Of a DNA stretch of 46,455 bases, positions 1 to 8,935 are shown piece after piece (position 1 is the stretch's first letter; every line of letters begins with the position of its first letter). The position numbers and the translations under genes were made by a program. Under the pieces are notes generated by a model. The model had not been told where the DNA came from. It saw only the letters and a list, made by a program, of their open reading frames with translations, and made no database searches. Source of the DNA: Alphaproteobacteria bacterium (GTDB lineage Bacteria > Pseudomonadota > Alphaproteobacteria > Rhizobiales > Devosiaceae). The stretch spans positions 1-46,455 of the forward strand of contig JAHJQZ010000032.1 of the NCBI GenBank assembly GCA_018818925.1. The letters run 5' to 3'.

Positions 1-103
1 GACTCAGGCTCCCCCACGGGCTTGTCGGCCCAAGGGAACATCGGTCTTCCGCCCGTTGCCGCACCCCCAACTCTAGCAGATGCGGATGCGGTCAAGTTAC
101 AAG

Positions 104-124
104 GGAAGCGGAGGCGCTGCTTCC
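104..124 (-). terminator. weak stem-loop downstream of the opp operon
   Basis: A 6-bp inverted repeat (GGAAGC at 104-109, GCTTCC at 119-124) with a 9-nt loop lies 19 bp beyond the oppF stop. It has no clear T run on the minus strand, so termination is only a possibility. The rest of 1-142 shows nothing I can name. Confidence 0.22.
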
Positions 125-142
125 GTCAATAGATGACAGGCC

Positions 143-1171
143 CTAGGCGGATGCCCCGGCATGCTGCGTCGGCGGCGCGCCGTCGGCGATTTCGCGCCAG
201 CGATGGCAGGCGACGGTGCGCTCGGCATCGACAGGTTCGATCTCCGGCCGTTTCTCGGCACACAAGGGGAGCGCATAGGGACAGCGGGTGCGGAAAGTGC
301 AGCCCGAAGGCGGGTTGATTGGCGAGGGAATCTCGCCGACCAGTTCGGTGATCTGGCGGGCCCGCGCCAGCCTGGGATCGGGGACCGGCACGGCCGACAG
401 CAGCGCCCGTGTGTAGGGATGCTTGGCGTCGTTGTAGAGGTCGTCGCGCGGGGCGTATTCGATCATGCGGCCCAAATAGAGCACCATGATGCGGTCGCTG
501 ACATGCCGGACGACCGACAGGTCATGGCTGATGAACACCAGCGTCAGGTTGAACCGTTCCCGCAATTCGGACAAGAGGTTGAGTATCTGGGCCTGGATCG
601 ACACGTCGAGCGCCGAAACCGGCTCGTCGCAAACGATCAGTTTCGGCTCGGTGATCAGCGCCCTGGCGATGCCGATGCGCTGGGCCTGGCCGCCGGAAAA
701 TTCGTGCGGATAGCGGTTGATCATCTCGGGCAGGAGGCCGACCGCCTCCATCATCTCGATGACCTTGGCGCGGCGCTGTTTCTGGCTCAGCTCGGGCATC
801 AGCGTGCGGAGCGGGTCGGCGATGATGCCACCGACCGTCATGCGCGGATTGAGCGAAGCGAGCGGGTCCTGGAAGATGATCTGCAGGTCGCGGCGATGCT
901 TGCGCATCTCGCCGGCTGGAAGTGTCGTCAGGTCCCTGCCCAGCCAGAGCACCTTGCCCTCGTCCGGTGTCAAAAGCTGCAGGATGCAGCGTCCAAGGGT
1001 CGATTTTCCGCAGCCGGACTCGCCGACGATGCCGAGGGTCTCGCCCTCGTTGACGGTGAACGAGATGTCGCTCAGCGCCTTCAGGATCAGCGGTTTGCGC
1101 AGAAAGCCGGCAGAGAGGCCGAAGATCTTGCCAACGTTCTGGACGCTGAGAATCGGGCCGGCTGCGCTCAT
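143..1171 (-). CDS. oppF: oligopeptide/dipeptide ABC transporter ATP-binding protein OppF/DppF-type
   Basis: Second ATPase of a peptide-type (SBP family 5) importer, which powers uptake on the cytoplasmic face of OppBC. The 342-aa protein has the Walker A motif GESGCGKST, signature LSGGQ-like FSGGQAQR, Walker B LIVCDEP, and the cysteine-containing oligopeptide C-terminal extension (GCTFRTRCPYALPLC). The start at 1171 follows a strong Shine-Dalgarno (AAGGAGG) and overlaps the oppD stop by 4 nt (ATGA), so it is preferred over upstream starts inside oppD. Last gene of the operon. The transported substrate cannot be read from an ATPase; di/oligopeptides are the family default, but some family members import nickel, sugars or opines. 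Confidence 0.93.
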   Translation of the reverse strand: MSAAGPILSVQNVGKIFGLSAGFLRKPLILKALSDISFTVNEGETLGIVGESGCGKSTLGRCILQLLTPDEGKVLWLGRDLTTLPAGEMRKHRRDLQIIFQDPLASLNPRMTVGGIIADPLRTLMPELSQKQRRAKVIEMMEAVGLLPEMINRYPHEFSGGQAQRIGIARALITEPKLIVCDEPVSALDVSIQAQILNLLSELRERFNLTLVFISHDLSVVRHVSDRIMVLYLGRMIEYAPRDDLYNDAKHPYTRALLSAVPVPDPRLARARQITELVGEIPSPINPPSGCTFRTRCPYALPLCAEKRPEIEPVDAERTVACHRWREIADGAPPTQHAGASA

Positions 1172-2154
1172 TCGGCGGCCTCCTTTTCCTTGAGTTCGCC
1201 CTCGTAGAAGCAGGCGGCGTGGCGGCCGCCGCCGCGATGGGTCAGTTCGGGGCGTGCCGTTCGGCATTCCGGCATGACGAAGGCGCAGCGCGGGTGGAAG
1301 GCGCAGCCGGTCGGCAGATGCTCGAGGCTCGGCGGCAGCCCCAGGATCGGGCGCAGGCGCTGGCCACTGTCCTCAACATGCGGCGTCGAGTGCAGGAGGC
1401 CGAAGGTGTAGGGATGGTTCGGCGCGTAAAACAGGTCGTCGACCGATCCGGATTCGACGGCGCGGCCGGCATACATCACCATCATGCGGTCGGCGAGGCC
1501 GGCGACGACGCCGAGATCGTGGGTGATCAGCACCAGGGCCGCGCCAAAATCGTCGGTCAGCGTCTTGAACAGCTCGAGCATCTGGGCCTGAACCGTTACG
1601 TCGAGCGCCGTTGTCGGCTCGTCGGCGATCAGCACCTTGGGCTCACACAAAAGAGCCATGGCGATCATGACGCGCTGGCGCATGCCGCCCGACAGCTCGT
1701 GCGGGTAGGAATCGGCTCGGCGCGCCGCCTCGGGAATGCCGACGCGGTCGAGCATCTCGGTGGCGTGGCGCCAGGCGGCGCTGTCGGACTGGCCGCGATG
1801 GCGGACCAGCACCTCGGCGAGCTGCCGGCCGATCTTCAGGCTCGGGTTGAGCGAGGTCATCGGATCCTGGAAGATCATGGCGATGTCGAGACCGCGATGC
1901 CTGTCGAGCTCGGTCGGCGACAGGGCCAGAAGATCGGTGCCGCCGAGCACGGCCTTGCCGGTGGCGCGGCCATTGCGCGCCAGAAGCCCCATGATGGCCA
2001 AAAAGGCCTGGGACTTGCCGGAGCCGGATTCGCCGACGACGGCAAGGGTTTCGCCCTGCCCAAGGACAAAGGAGAGGTCGCGCACGGCGCTAACGTCGCC
2101 GTCATGCAGCGAAAAGGTCACGTTGAGGTCCTTGACCTCGAGAACATTTGCCAT
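1168..2154 (-). CDS. oppD: oligopeptide/dipeptide ABC transporter ATP-binding protein OppD/DppD-type
   Basis: First ATPase of the peptide-type importer, 328 aa. Visible motifs are Walker [11 protein letters not shown]-loop region [12 protein letters not shown], signature LSGGMRQR, Walker [13 protein letters not shown] and the H-loop ITHDLG. The C-terminal oligopeptide extension carries cysteines ([10 protein letters not shown], then a further Cys). Serine after the Walker A lysine is followed by Gln, a small departure from the usual S-T/S. The start at 2154 is 1 nt beyond the oppC stop; longer reading frames upstream lie inside oppC and were rejected. It heterodimerises with OppF by family precedent. 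Confidence 0.93.
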   Translation of the reverse strand: MANVLEVKDLNVTFSLHDGDVSAVRDLSFVLGQGETLAVVGESGSGKSQAFLAIMGLLARNGRATGKAVLGGTDLLALSPTELDRHRGLDIAMIFQDPMTSLNPSLKIGRQLAEVLVRHRGQSDSAAWRHATEMLDRVGIPEAARRADSYPHELSGGMRQRVMIAMALLCEPKVLIADEPTTALDVTVQAQMLELFKTLTDDFGAALVLITHDLGVVAGLADRMMVMYAGRAVESGSVDDLFYAPNHPYTFGLLHSTPHVEDSGQRLRPILGLPPSLEHLPTGCAFHPRCAFVMPECRTARPELTHRGGGRHAACFYEGELKEKEAAE

Positions 2155-2155
2155 T

Positions 2156-3076
2156 TTAGCGGTCCTTGGGGTCGAGTGCGTCCCTGAGGCCGTCGCCGAT
2201 ATAGGACAGACAGAGCAGCAATGTGACGAGCACGATGGCGGGAGCGACGAGCAGCCATGGCAGCACCTCGGCCACGGGCGCTCCGTTGGAGATGAGCGTG
2301 CCAAGCGAAGTCAGCGGCTCCTGCACGCCAAGGCCAAGATAGGACAGGAAACTCTCGACGATGATGATCTCGGGCACGGTCAGGGTGGCGTAGATGACCA
2401 CCGGCCCGGTCAGGTTCGGCACGATGTGGCGCATGATGATGGTGAAGGGCTTGGCTCCGCCGGCCCGCGCCGCCTCGACGAATTCCTTTTCCTTGAACGA
2501 AAGGGTCTGGCCACGCACGATCCGCGCCATGGTCAGCCATTCGAGCAAACCGATGCCAACGAACAAAAGCACCGGCGACCGGCCGAAGATGACGACAAGG
2601 ATGATGACGAACAGGATGTAGGGCAGGGCGTACATGATGTCGACAAATCGCATCATCAGGGCGTCGACGCGTCCGCCGAAATAGCCGGAAATCGCGCCGT
2701 AGACGACGCCGACCACCACCGAGACCACGGTGGCGACGCCGGCAACGATCAGCGACATCTGCGTGCCCTGCAGCAGGCGGGCCAGGAGGTCGCGGCCGTT
2801 CTGGTCGGTGCCGAGATAGTGGCCGCTTTCGAAATTGGGCGGCTTGCGGATGGCACCCCAGTCAACCTTGGTGCCGTCCCAGGGGACGAAATACGATCCG
2901 ACGAAGGCGATCAGCACGATGGCGGTGACCAAGAAAATCGAGATGAGCGCGGCGCGATTGGCGATCAGGCGCCGCATGGCGTCCTGGGTAAGCGAGCGGC
3001 CCTTGGGCGCGTCGAGCCGTTCGAGCGTGTCGGCGTAGGCGGTAAGCGTGCGGTCCTTGCCGGTGATGCCAGCCAT
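2156..3076 (-). CDS. oppC: peptide ABC transporter permease OppC/DppC-type
   Basis: Inner-membrane permease of 306 aa. A cytoplasmic N-terminal tail of about 35 residues precedes a first membrane segment (ISIFLVTAIVLIAFVGSYF), then a periplasmic loop with the GTDQNGRDLLARLL motif typical of OppC/DppC, and five further membrane segments. The EAA-type coupling loop is EAARAGGAKPFTIIMRHIVPN. The start codon overlaps the oppB stop (TAATG), which fixes the start at 3076 and suggests translational coupling. A longer open frame continues upstream through oppB but codes for low-complexity Arg/Ala sequence and is not real. Confidence 0.92.
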   Translation of the reverse strand: MAGITGKDRTLTAYADTLERLDAPKGRSLTQDAMRRLIANRAALISIFLVTAIVLIAFVGSYFVPWDGTKVDWGAIRKPPNFESGHYLGTDQNGRDLLARLLQGTQMSLIVAGVATVVSVVVGVVYGAISGYFGGRVDALMMRFVDIMYALPYILFVIILVVIFGRSPVLLFVGIGLLEWLTMARIVRGQTLSFKEKEFVEAARAGGAKPFTIIMRHIVPNLTGPVVIYATLTVPEIIIVESFLSYLGLGVQEPLTSLGTLISNGAPVAEVLPWLLVAPAIVLVTLLLCLSYIGDGLRDALDPKDR

Positions 3077-3999
3077 TATCGAAACCTCACGCGCGGGTCG
3101 AGCCAGGCGTAAACGAGGTCGACGAGAAGATTGAGCACCAGGATCAGCATGACGTAAAAGACCGTGGTTCCGAGCACCAGCCCGTAGTCGCGGTTGAGCG
3201 CCGCCTGGATGAAGTACTTGCCGATGCCGGGCAGGCCGAAAATGCTTTCGACGACCAGAGATCCGGTCAGCAGGTAGGAAAGGCCCGGCCCGAGATAGGA
3301 CACGACCGGGATCAGGGCCGGCTTGAGGGCGTGCCGGGTGAGCATCAGCCGTTCGCCGATGCCTTTGGACATGGCGGTGCGGATGAAGTTGGACCCGAGC
3401 GTCTCGATCATCGAGCCGCGCATCAGCCGCGAGATGCGGGCGGCGTGCGGCCAGGCGAGCACGGTGACCGGCAGCACCAGCTGCAGCCAGTTGCCACCAG
3501 ACCAGCCGCCGGCCGGCAGCCAGCGCAGGTAAACGCCGAACAACAGCTGCAGCAGCGCGCCCATCAGGAAGTTCGGCACGATCACGCCGAGCATGACGGC
3601 GAGCACCAGCACGTAGTCGGGCCACTTGTTCTGGTTCACCGCGGCGATGATGCCGGCGATGACGCCGATGATGGTGGCGACGATGAAGGCGGTCATGCCG
3701 AGCATCAGGGTAAAGGGCAGGCCGATGGCGAGAAGCTCGCTCACTTCGAAGCCCTCCATCACCATGGAGGGGCCGAAATCGCCCTGAATCATGCGCCAGA
3801 CGTAGTTGAAGTACTGAATCCAGATCGGCTGGTCGAGATTGTAGTGCGCCCTGAGATTCTGGAGAACCAGGGGCGGCAGGGCGCGCTCGCCGTCGAACGG
3901 ACCGCCGGGTGCAAGCCTCAGAATGAAAAAGCAGACTGTTACGGCGATGATGGCAATCGGCAGCGCCGACAGCACGCGCCGTGTCGCATAATTGAACAT
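3076..3999 (-). CDS. oppB: peptide ABC transporter permease OppB/DppB-type
   Basis: Inner-membrane permease of 307 aa, the usual length for OppB/DppB. An N-terminal membrane anchor (ALPIAIIAVTVCFFILRLAPG) carries the family motif R-L-A-P-G-G-P-F. It is followed by a periplasmic domain and five more membrane segments, and a coupling loop TRHALKPALIPVVSYLG. The start at 3999 gives the canonical N-terminus MFNYATRRVLSALP. It is separated from oppA by about 90 nt that contain a perfect stem-loop, so oppB-oppC-oppD-oppF may be expressed at a lower level than oppA. Confidence 0.92.
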   Translation of the reverse strand: MFNYATRRVLSALPIAIIAVTVCFFILRLAPGGPFDGERALPPLVLQNLRAHYNLDQPIWIQYFNYVWRMIQGDFGPSMVMEGFEVSELLAIGLPFTLMLGMTAFIVATIIGVIAGIIAAVNQNKWPDYVLVLAVMLGVIVPNFLMGALLQLLFGVYLRWLPAGGWSGGNWLQLVLPVTVLAWPHAARISRLMRGSMIETLGSNFIRTAMSKGIGERLMLTRHALKPALIPVVSYLGPGLSYLLTGSLVVESIFGLPGIGKYFIQAALNRDYGLVLGTTVFYVMLILVLNLLVDLVYAWLDPRVRFR

Positions 4000-4050
4000 G
4001 AGCGTATCCGGGCCATGGGGCGGAGCGAACTCGACCTTCCGCCAAATCGA

Positions 4051-4077
4051 CGGGCCGCGACCAGAGGTCGCGGCCCG
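4051..4077 (-). other. intercistronic stem-loop between oppA and oppB
   Basis: A perfect 12-bp inverted repeat (CGGGCCGCGACC, loop AGA, GGTCGCGGCCCG) lies just after the oppA stop and has no T run. By analogy with other binding-protein-dependent operons, such hairpins protect the upstream SBP message or attenuate read-through into the permease genes. That role is inferred. Confidence 0.7.
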
Positions 4078-4089
4078 CAACAGGTCGGG

Positions 4090-5703
4090 TTATTCCGACT
4101 TGGTGATCCACCGGTTGCGGTGGATGTCCTTGGCGTTGTCGGCAAAGCCCTCGATATAGGGCTTCACAACGTTCTCGGAGACGTACCAGTAGATCGGGAT
4201 GGCAGCGAATTCGTCCATCGCGATCGTTTCGGCCTGGTGCAGCAGACCGGCGCGGGCCACCAGGTCGGTGGTCGTGGCGGCCTCGGCGAGCAGGGCGTCG
4301 AACTCGGCATTCGAATAGCGGCCGTAGTTGTTGCCCCAGTTCATCGTGCCGTCCTGCATGGTGCCGGTCTTCAGCAGATCGAGGGTGTTGGCGGCGTCGG
4401 AATAGTCGAGCAGCCAGCCGGCCCGGCCGATCTGGAAGTCGCCGGCGCGCAGGGCGTCGTAGTGCACGCGGACTTCGGAGTTGAACAGCTCGATGCTGAC
4501 GCCGATCGGCTCCCACATCGCGGCGATCGCCACGGCAACGCGCTGGTGGGCGTCGTTGGTGTTGTACCTGAGCTGCAGGCTGAGCGGCTTGTCCGGGCCG
4601 TAGCCGGCCTCGGTCAGAAGCTGCTTGGCCATCGCGACACGCTCGTCATAGGGCAGAGCGGCCCAGTCCGGCATGTATTCGGCGCCGTCATAGTTGTTGG
4701 TGCCCGGCGGGACCCAGCCATAGGCCGGCAGTTCGCCTGTTCCGAGAACCTCGGGGCCGATGACGTCGCGCATGATTGACATCGACAGCGCCTTGCGGAC
4801 GCGGACGTCGTCGAGCGGCGCCTTTTCCTGGTTCATCACGTAGTAGTAGATGCCGAGGAAGGGATCGACATGCGCCTCGCCCGGATAGTTGTCCTTGAGG
4901 AACTGATACTGGTCGGCGGGGAAGTCGGTCAGGATGTCGAACTCGCCGGCACGATAGCGGTTGAGCGCCGCCGACTCGTCTTCGAGCACGTAGTAATAGA
5001 CTTCGTCGAGCTTCACGTTGGCGGCATCGTAGTACATGTCGTTCTTGACGGCGCGCAGGTGCGAGCCCGGCACCCATTCGACGAGCTTGAACGGACCGTT
5101 GGCGACGATGTTGTCCATCTTGGTCCAGTCGTCGCCGAACTTCTCGACGAGGTGCCTGGGCACCGGATAGGCGGTGTAGTGCATCAGGGCGTCGACAAAA
5201 TAGGGGGTCGGCGCTTCGAGCGTGATTTCGAGCGTCTTGTCGTCGATGGCCTTGACGCCGAGTTCGTTGAAATCGGTGATCGTGCCGGCGTTGATCGCCT
5301 CGGCGTTCTTGATCGGATATTGCAAATAGGCATATTCGGACGCCGTTGCCGGGTCGAAGAGGCGCTGGAAAGCGAAGACGAAATCGCCGGCGGTGACGGG
5401 CGTGCCGTCAGTCCATTGGATGCCGTCGCGCAGATGGAAGGTGTAAACCGTGCCGTCCTCGGAAATGTCCCAGGTCTCCGCCTGGCCGGGAATGGCCTTG
5501 GCCTCGGCGTCCTCGGTCACCAGGCCTTCGATGTAGTCGCCGACAACCCGGTTCTCCCAATCGCCGGACACCTTGTGTGGATCCACCGAGCCGGGATCGC
5601 CGCCATTGTGCAGGTTGAGCGTGACGGCCGAAGCGCCGGTGATCGCCACCAGCGAGAGCCCGACGGCAAGCGACGCGGCTCCCAGGATTTTACCGAAATG
5701 CAT
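4090..5703 (-). CDS. oppA: peptide ABC transporter substrate-binding protein, SBP family 5 (OppA/DppA-type)
   Basis: Periplasmic binding protein of 537 aa, typical for family 5. A Sec signal peptide is clear (Lys near the start, hydrophobic core, likely cleavage after ...ITGASA). The mature part begins with the usual L-N-L-H-N-G-x-D-P-G-S-V-D-P-H-K segment and later has the GLV-x-x-D and TDGTPVTAGDFVFAFQR motifs of this family. The start at 5703 follows AGGAGAGG at good spacing. It is the first gene of the opp operon, 307 bp downstream of kduD on the same strand. The ligand is unknown; nearby uronate genes raise, but do not show, the possibility of a non-peptide substrate. Confidence 0.92.
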   Translation of the reverse strand: MHFGKILGAASLAVGLSLVAITGASAVTLNLHNGGDPGSVDPHKVSGDWENRVVGDYIEGLVTEDAEAKAIPGQAETWDISEDGTVYTFHLRDGIQWTDGTPVTAGDFVFAFQRLFDPATASEYAYLQYPIKNAEAINAGTITDFNELGVKAIDDKTLEITLEAPTPYFVDALMHYTAYPVPRHLVEKFGDDWTKMDNIVANGPFKLVEWVPGSHLRAVKNDMYYDAANVKLDEVYYYVLEDESAALNRYRAGEFDILTDFPADQYQFLKDNYPGEAHVDPFLGIYYYVMNQEKAPLDDVRVRKALSMSIMRDVIGPEVLGTGELPAYGWVPPGTNNYDGAEYMPDWAALPYDERVAMAKQLLTEAGYGPDKPLSLQLRYNTNDAHQRVAVAIAAMWEPIGVSIELFNSEVRVHYDALRAGDFQIGRAGWLLDYSDAANTLDLLKTGTMQDGTMNWGNNYGRYSNAEFDALLAEAATTTDLVARAGLLHQAETIAMDEFAAIPIYWYVSENVVKPYIEGFADNAKDIHRNRWITKSE

Positions 5704-6010
5704 GTTGCCTCTCCTGTAATTGTTGAGATTCTTGTTTTTGCGCCCGGCCATCACAGCTTCAGCCGAACGTGCGCCAGTTTGCGTTCAAACCGGTTGGATC
5801 AGGGAACTAACCACCCCGATCGGCACTTGGCAAGCGAGATGGACTTCCGCGTCAATGACATTTTCGCCGACCCGGCCCGCCGGCACGGCAACAAACCGGA
5901 TCCGGCGTCGCGCCAAACCGAACCGTTTCGCGATGGACACACCTGGCCCGGCTGGAAGGCAGGGGTTCCGCATGTCCGAAAAAACGAAAGCCGCCTGGCC
6001 CCGCCGCCGC
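5704..6010. other. 307-bp intergenic region between kduD and oppA
   Basis: No coding region with a believable start was found here. It should contain the leftward opp promoter. On the minus strand a TTGACG hexamer (5855-5850) is present, but the sequence 17 nt further is a poor -10 match. A T-rich stretch (minus strand, about 5989-5980) follows the kduD stop without a convincing stem. I see nothing else. Confidence 0.4.
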
Positions 6011-6775
6011 CTAGCGGCCCATCCAGCCGCCATCGACCGGCAGGGTGACCCCGTGAATGTATCCGGCCGCCGCCGAGGCGAGGAAAACCACCGCTCCGGC
6101 GATATCGTCCGGCTCGGCCCAGCGCCCCACCGGGATGCGGTCGAGAATTTCCTTGTTGCGCGCCGCGTCGGCGCGCAGCGGCGCGGTGTTGGCGGAGGCG
6201 ACATAGCCCGGCGCCACGGCGTTGACATTGATGCCCAGCGCCGCCCATTCGTTGGACAACAGTCGTGTGAGGCCGACAAGGCCACTCTTGGAGGCAGTGT
6301 AGGAGGCGGTGCGGATGCCGCCCTGGAAGCTCAGCAGCGAGGCGATGTTGACGATCTTGCCGCCGCCGCGCGCGATCATGTGCCGCGCCGCCGCCTGGCT
6401 CAGGAAGAAGACCGACTTCAGATTGAGGTCGAGGACGCCGTCCCAGTCGTCCTCGGTGAAATCGAGGGCGTCGTTGCGGCGGATGATGCCGGCATTGTTG
6501 ACGAGAATATCGACGCCGCCCGACCAGTCGGCGGCCTCCTCGATCACCGCGGACAAAGCTTCGATCCGGGCCAGATCGGCGCGGATGGCGTGAAAACGCC
6601 CGTTGTCGCTGCCGATCAGGGCAGCGGTCTCGTCCATCGGCGACCGGCCGACTGCGGCAATACGCGCGCCCGCGGCCGACAGCGCCACGGCGATGGCCTG
6701 GCCGATACCGCTATTGGCTCCGGTCACGATGGCGGTCTTGCCGGCAAGGCTGAAGGCGTTGGGGTCAAAGCTCAT
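6011..6775 (-). CDS. kduD: 2-deoxy-D-gluconate 3-dehydrogenase / 2-dehydro-3-deoxy-D-gluconate 5-dehydrogenase (SDR family)
   Basis: Cytoplasmic NAD(P)-dependent short-chain dehydrogenase of 254 aa. KduD interconverts 3-deoxy-glycero-2,5-hexodiulosonate and KDG in degradation of unsaturated uronates. Features are the cofactor loop TGANSGIG, NNAG at about residue 88, and the catalytic Ser and YTASK (Tyr-x-x-x-Lys) motifs. Stretches such as RRNDAL-F-E-DWD, SFQGGIR-SYTASKSG and EILDRIPVGRW match what I recall of E. coli KduD closely, which is why the specific name is given. The start at 6775 has a GGAGC Shine-Dalgarno. It sits 129 bp downstream of the GntR regulator and near a TRAP importer. KduI is not in the window. 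Confidence 0.85.
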   Translation of the reverse strand: MSFDPNAFSLAGKTAIVTGANSGIGQAIAVALSAAGARIAAVGRSPMDETAALIGSDNGRFHAIRADLARIEALSAVIEEAADWSGGVDILVNNAGIIRRNDALDFTEDDWDGVLDLNLKSVFFLSQAAARHMIARGGGKIVNIASLLSFQGGIRTASYTASKSGLVGLTRLLSNEWAALGINVNAVAPGYVASANTAPLRADAARNKEILDRIPVGRWAEPDDIAGAVVFLASAAAGYIHGVTLPVDGGWMGR

Positions 6776-6904
6776 GCGTCTTGCTCCGCGTCGGTGGAAT
6801 GGTGATGCGATGGTCGCGCGCCATGGAGGCATCGCCGTGTGGCGGCGGTTCCGGAACGGGCGGGGGCGAGGCCCACGCGGCGGCGCGGGCCGTTCCGGAA
6901 CCGT

Positions 6905-7699
6905 TCAGTCGAGATTAAGCGGCGCGTCCAGGCTGACGTCGTAGATGAAATAGTCCGGCCACAGATCGCGGAACACCGCGATATCGAGCGTCAGCTTGTC
7001 GAGATGCTCCTTCATGCGGGCGACGGCCGCGTCGGCCTTGCCCTCAGCGATGGAATCGAGCACGGCGGCGTGCTCACCGACGACGAGGCGCATGCGGCCG
7101 GGCTGAGGCAGGGTCAGGCGCCGGTAGCGTTCGACATGCACGCGCATCTGCAGGATCATGTCCCAGATGCCAGGAAAGCTGGCGGCCGCGGCGATGCCGG
7201 AATGGAAGTCCTCGTCGGCCCGGTGGAAAGCCTCCTCGTCGCCGGCGTCGGCAACCTCTTTCTGGCGCTGGATGATGGCCCTGAGGCTCATGATCTGGCT
7301 CTCGCTGGCGCGCCGCGTCGCCGCGCGCACGGTCACCTCCTCGAGTGCCCGGCGGGCGACGATGCCTTCGCGCAGAACCGAGACCGGGATGCGGGCGACA
7401 TAGGTGCCCGATTTCGGCACCACATCGACCAGCCGCTCCTCGGCCAGGCGAAGCACGGCCTCGCGCAGAGGCGTGCGCGATATGCCGTAGCGTTCGGTGA
7501 GATCGCGCTCGACGATCGGCGTGCCCGGAGCCATCTCCATGGCGATGATCGCGCGTCTGAGGTCGCCATAAACGATTTCGGAATTTTTCACCGGTTTTTG
7601 CGTGCGTACCATGCTGCCCGGCGCCGGCGGCGCGTTGCGGGCGCGCGGCTTGCGCGTCTTGTGTGGCGATGTCCACGCTGTTGAGGGTGATCCGGTCAT
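6905..7699 (-). CDS. GntR-family transcriptional regulator, FadR subfamily (FCD domain)
   Basis: Probable local repressor of the divergent TRAP operon and perhaps of kduD. The 264-aa protein has an N-terminal winged helix (YGDLRRAII...ERDLTERYGISRTPLREAVLRLAEE...SGTYVARI) and a C-terminal all-helical FCD domain with the metal/effector histidine pattern (D-x-x-FH, later GEHAAVLDSI and MKEHLDKL). The start at 7699 has only a weak ribosome site. An internal ATG at 7612 (protein MVRTQKPV...) would give a more typical N-terminus and is a serious alternative. The effector is probably a uronate or its catabolite, inferred from context. Confidence 0.88.
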   Translation of the reverse strand: MTGSPSTAWTSPHKTRKPRARNAPPAPGSMVRTQKPVKNSEIVYGDLRRAIIAMEMAPGTPIVERDLTERYGISRTPLREAVLRLAEERLVDVVPKSGTYVARIPVSVLREGIVARRALEEVTVRAATRRASESQIMSLRAIIQRQKEVADAGDEEAFHRADEDFHSGIAAAASFPGIWDMILQMRVHVERYRRLTLPQPGRMRLVVGEHAAVLDSIAEGKADAAVARMKEHLDKLTLDIAVFRDLWPDYFIYDVSLDAPLNLD

Positions 7700-7838
7700 G
7701 TTGTTTCCAAGAACTGCCGAGGCTATCCGGCGAGGCAGGTGAGGCGCCGAACGCATTTTGCCCATCCGGCGCTTTTTTCTCCCCTTAGCAGTCCTCCGAC
7801 CGCCGTGCCAGAGCCGATACCCCTTGCAGCCTCTTCTT

Positions 7839-7872
7839 ACCTAGTATATCAGATATATCTTGTATACTAGAT
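7839..7872. promoter_or_regulatory. tandem operator-like sites in the gntR-dctP intergenic region
   Basis: Site 1 (7857-7872, ATCTTGTATACTAGAT) is a 16-bp near-perfect palindrome built on GTATAC, with 14 of 16 positions symmetric. Site 2 (7839-7854, ACCTAGTATATCAGAT) matches the reverse complement of site 1 at 13 of 16 positions. The two begin 18 bp apart, in the AT-rich part of an otherwise GC-rich divergent promoter region. GTATAC-centred palindromes are known for FadR-type uronate regulators such as UxuR/ExuR, so the adjacent GntR protein is the likely binder. Confidence 0.65.
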
Positions 7873-7932
7873 AAATCTGAAGCTGGCGGCCGGGGAGCAT
7901 GGTGCACACCGGCCGGCACATGGGAGGAAAAT

Positions 7933-8910
7933 ATGATTGGCAAGATCATCAAGGCGTCGGCACTTGCCGCCGCCGTGACCGTCACGATGGTTGGCAGCGC
8001 CCTCGCGCTCGACCTGAAATGGGCGCATGTCTATGCGGAAGCGACCCCGTTCCATAAGTGGTCGGTGTGGGCTGCCGACGAGATCGGCAAGAAGACCGAC
8101 GGTCGCGTCAACGTGACGGTCTATTCGAACTCGTCGCTCGGCAACGAATCCGACATCAACGAAGGCCTTTCCATCGGCTCGGTCGACATCATCTGGACCG
8201 GCCCGAACTTCGCGGAGCGCGACTACGGCCCGATCGCGATCTCCGATTATCCGTTCATGCTCAAGAACATCGATCACTGGAAGGCCTATCGCGACAGCGA
8301 CCTGTTCCAGGAACTGAGCGCCGGCTACAAGGAAGCGACCGGCAACGAAGTCGTCGCCATCACCTGGTACGGCTATCGCCATGTGACCTCGAACTTCCCG
8401 ATCCTCGCGCCCGAAGACATGAAGGGCCTCAAGATCCGCGTGCCGAATTCGCCGATGATGCAGATGTTCCCGAACGCGGTCGGCGCCAACCCGACCCCGA
8501 TCGCCTTCGCCGAGGTCTATCTGGCGCTGCAGCAGGGCGTGGTGGACGCTCAGGAGAACCCGCTGCCGACCATCAAGGACATGAAGTTCTATGAGGTCCA
8601 GTCCAATATCAGCCTGACCGGCCATGTCGGCAATTCGCTGATCATCGTCGTTGCCGGCCCATCCATGGACGCCATGGGCGCCGACGCCGACGCCGTCCGC
8701 GCCATCCTCAAGGAAGCCGCCGCCGGCGCCGCCGAGGACATCATCAAGTCCGAAGCGGAACTGGCCGCCTGGTTCGAAGAGCAGGGCATCACGGTCAACG
8801 TGGTCGACAAGGGGCCGTTCCAGAAGGCCATTGAGCCGGTCGTGACCGATCCGACCAAGGTTCCCTACACACTGGATCATTACAATCGCCTGCAGGCCCT
8901 GGCCCAATAG
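7933..8910 (+). CDS. dctP: TRAP transporter substrate-binding protein (DctP family), probable uronate binder
   Basis: Periplasmic solute receptor of a TRAP importer, 325 aa. The signal peptide ends near ...GSALA, and the mature protein starts LDLKWAHVYAE. Family hallmarks are the GLKIRVPNSP segment with the carboxylate-binding arginine (about residue 171) and ANPTPIAFAEVYLALQQGVVDAQENPL. Start at 7933 follows GGGAGG. First gene of dctPQM, divergent from the GntR regulator. TRAP receptors bind organic acids; a hexuronate or related sugar acid is inferred from the neighbouring kduD and from the AQENPL-type signature, not shown. Confidence 0.92.
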   Translation: MIGKIIKASALAAAVTVTMVGSALALDLKWAHVYAEATPFHKWSVWAADEIGKKTDGRVNVTVYSNSSLGNESDINEGLSIGSVDIIWTGPNFAERDYGPIAISDYPFMLKNIDHWKAYRDSDLFQELSAGYKEATGNEVVAITWYGYRHVTSNFPILAPEDMKGLKIRVPNSPMMQMFPNAVGANPTPIAFAEVYLALQQGVVDAQENPLPTIKDMKFYEVQSNISLTGHVGNSLIIVVAGPSMDAMGADADAVRAILKEAAAGAAEDIIKSEAELAAWFEEQGITVNVVDKGPFQKAIEPVVTDPTKVPYTLDHYNRLQALAQ

Positions 8911-8935
8911 GCCGGGAGCCGTTTCGGGGGGACAA

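Noticed and set aside
2156-4516. 786-codon minus-strand frame covering oppC and part of oppB/oppA
   Set aside because: Only the segment from 3076 down encodes OppC; the upstream part is a shadow of oppB and oppA with basic low-complexity sequence.
5850-5855. TTGACG (minus strand) as the opp promoter -35
   Set aside because: The matching -10 position reads TGCCAA, which is a poor fit.
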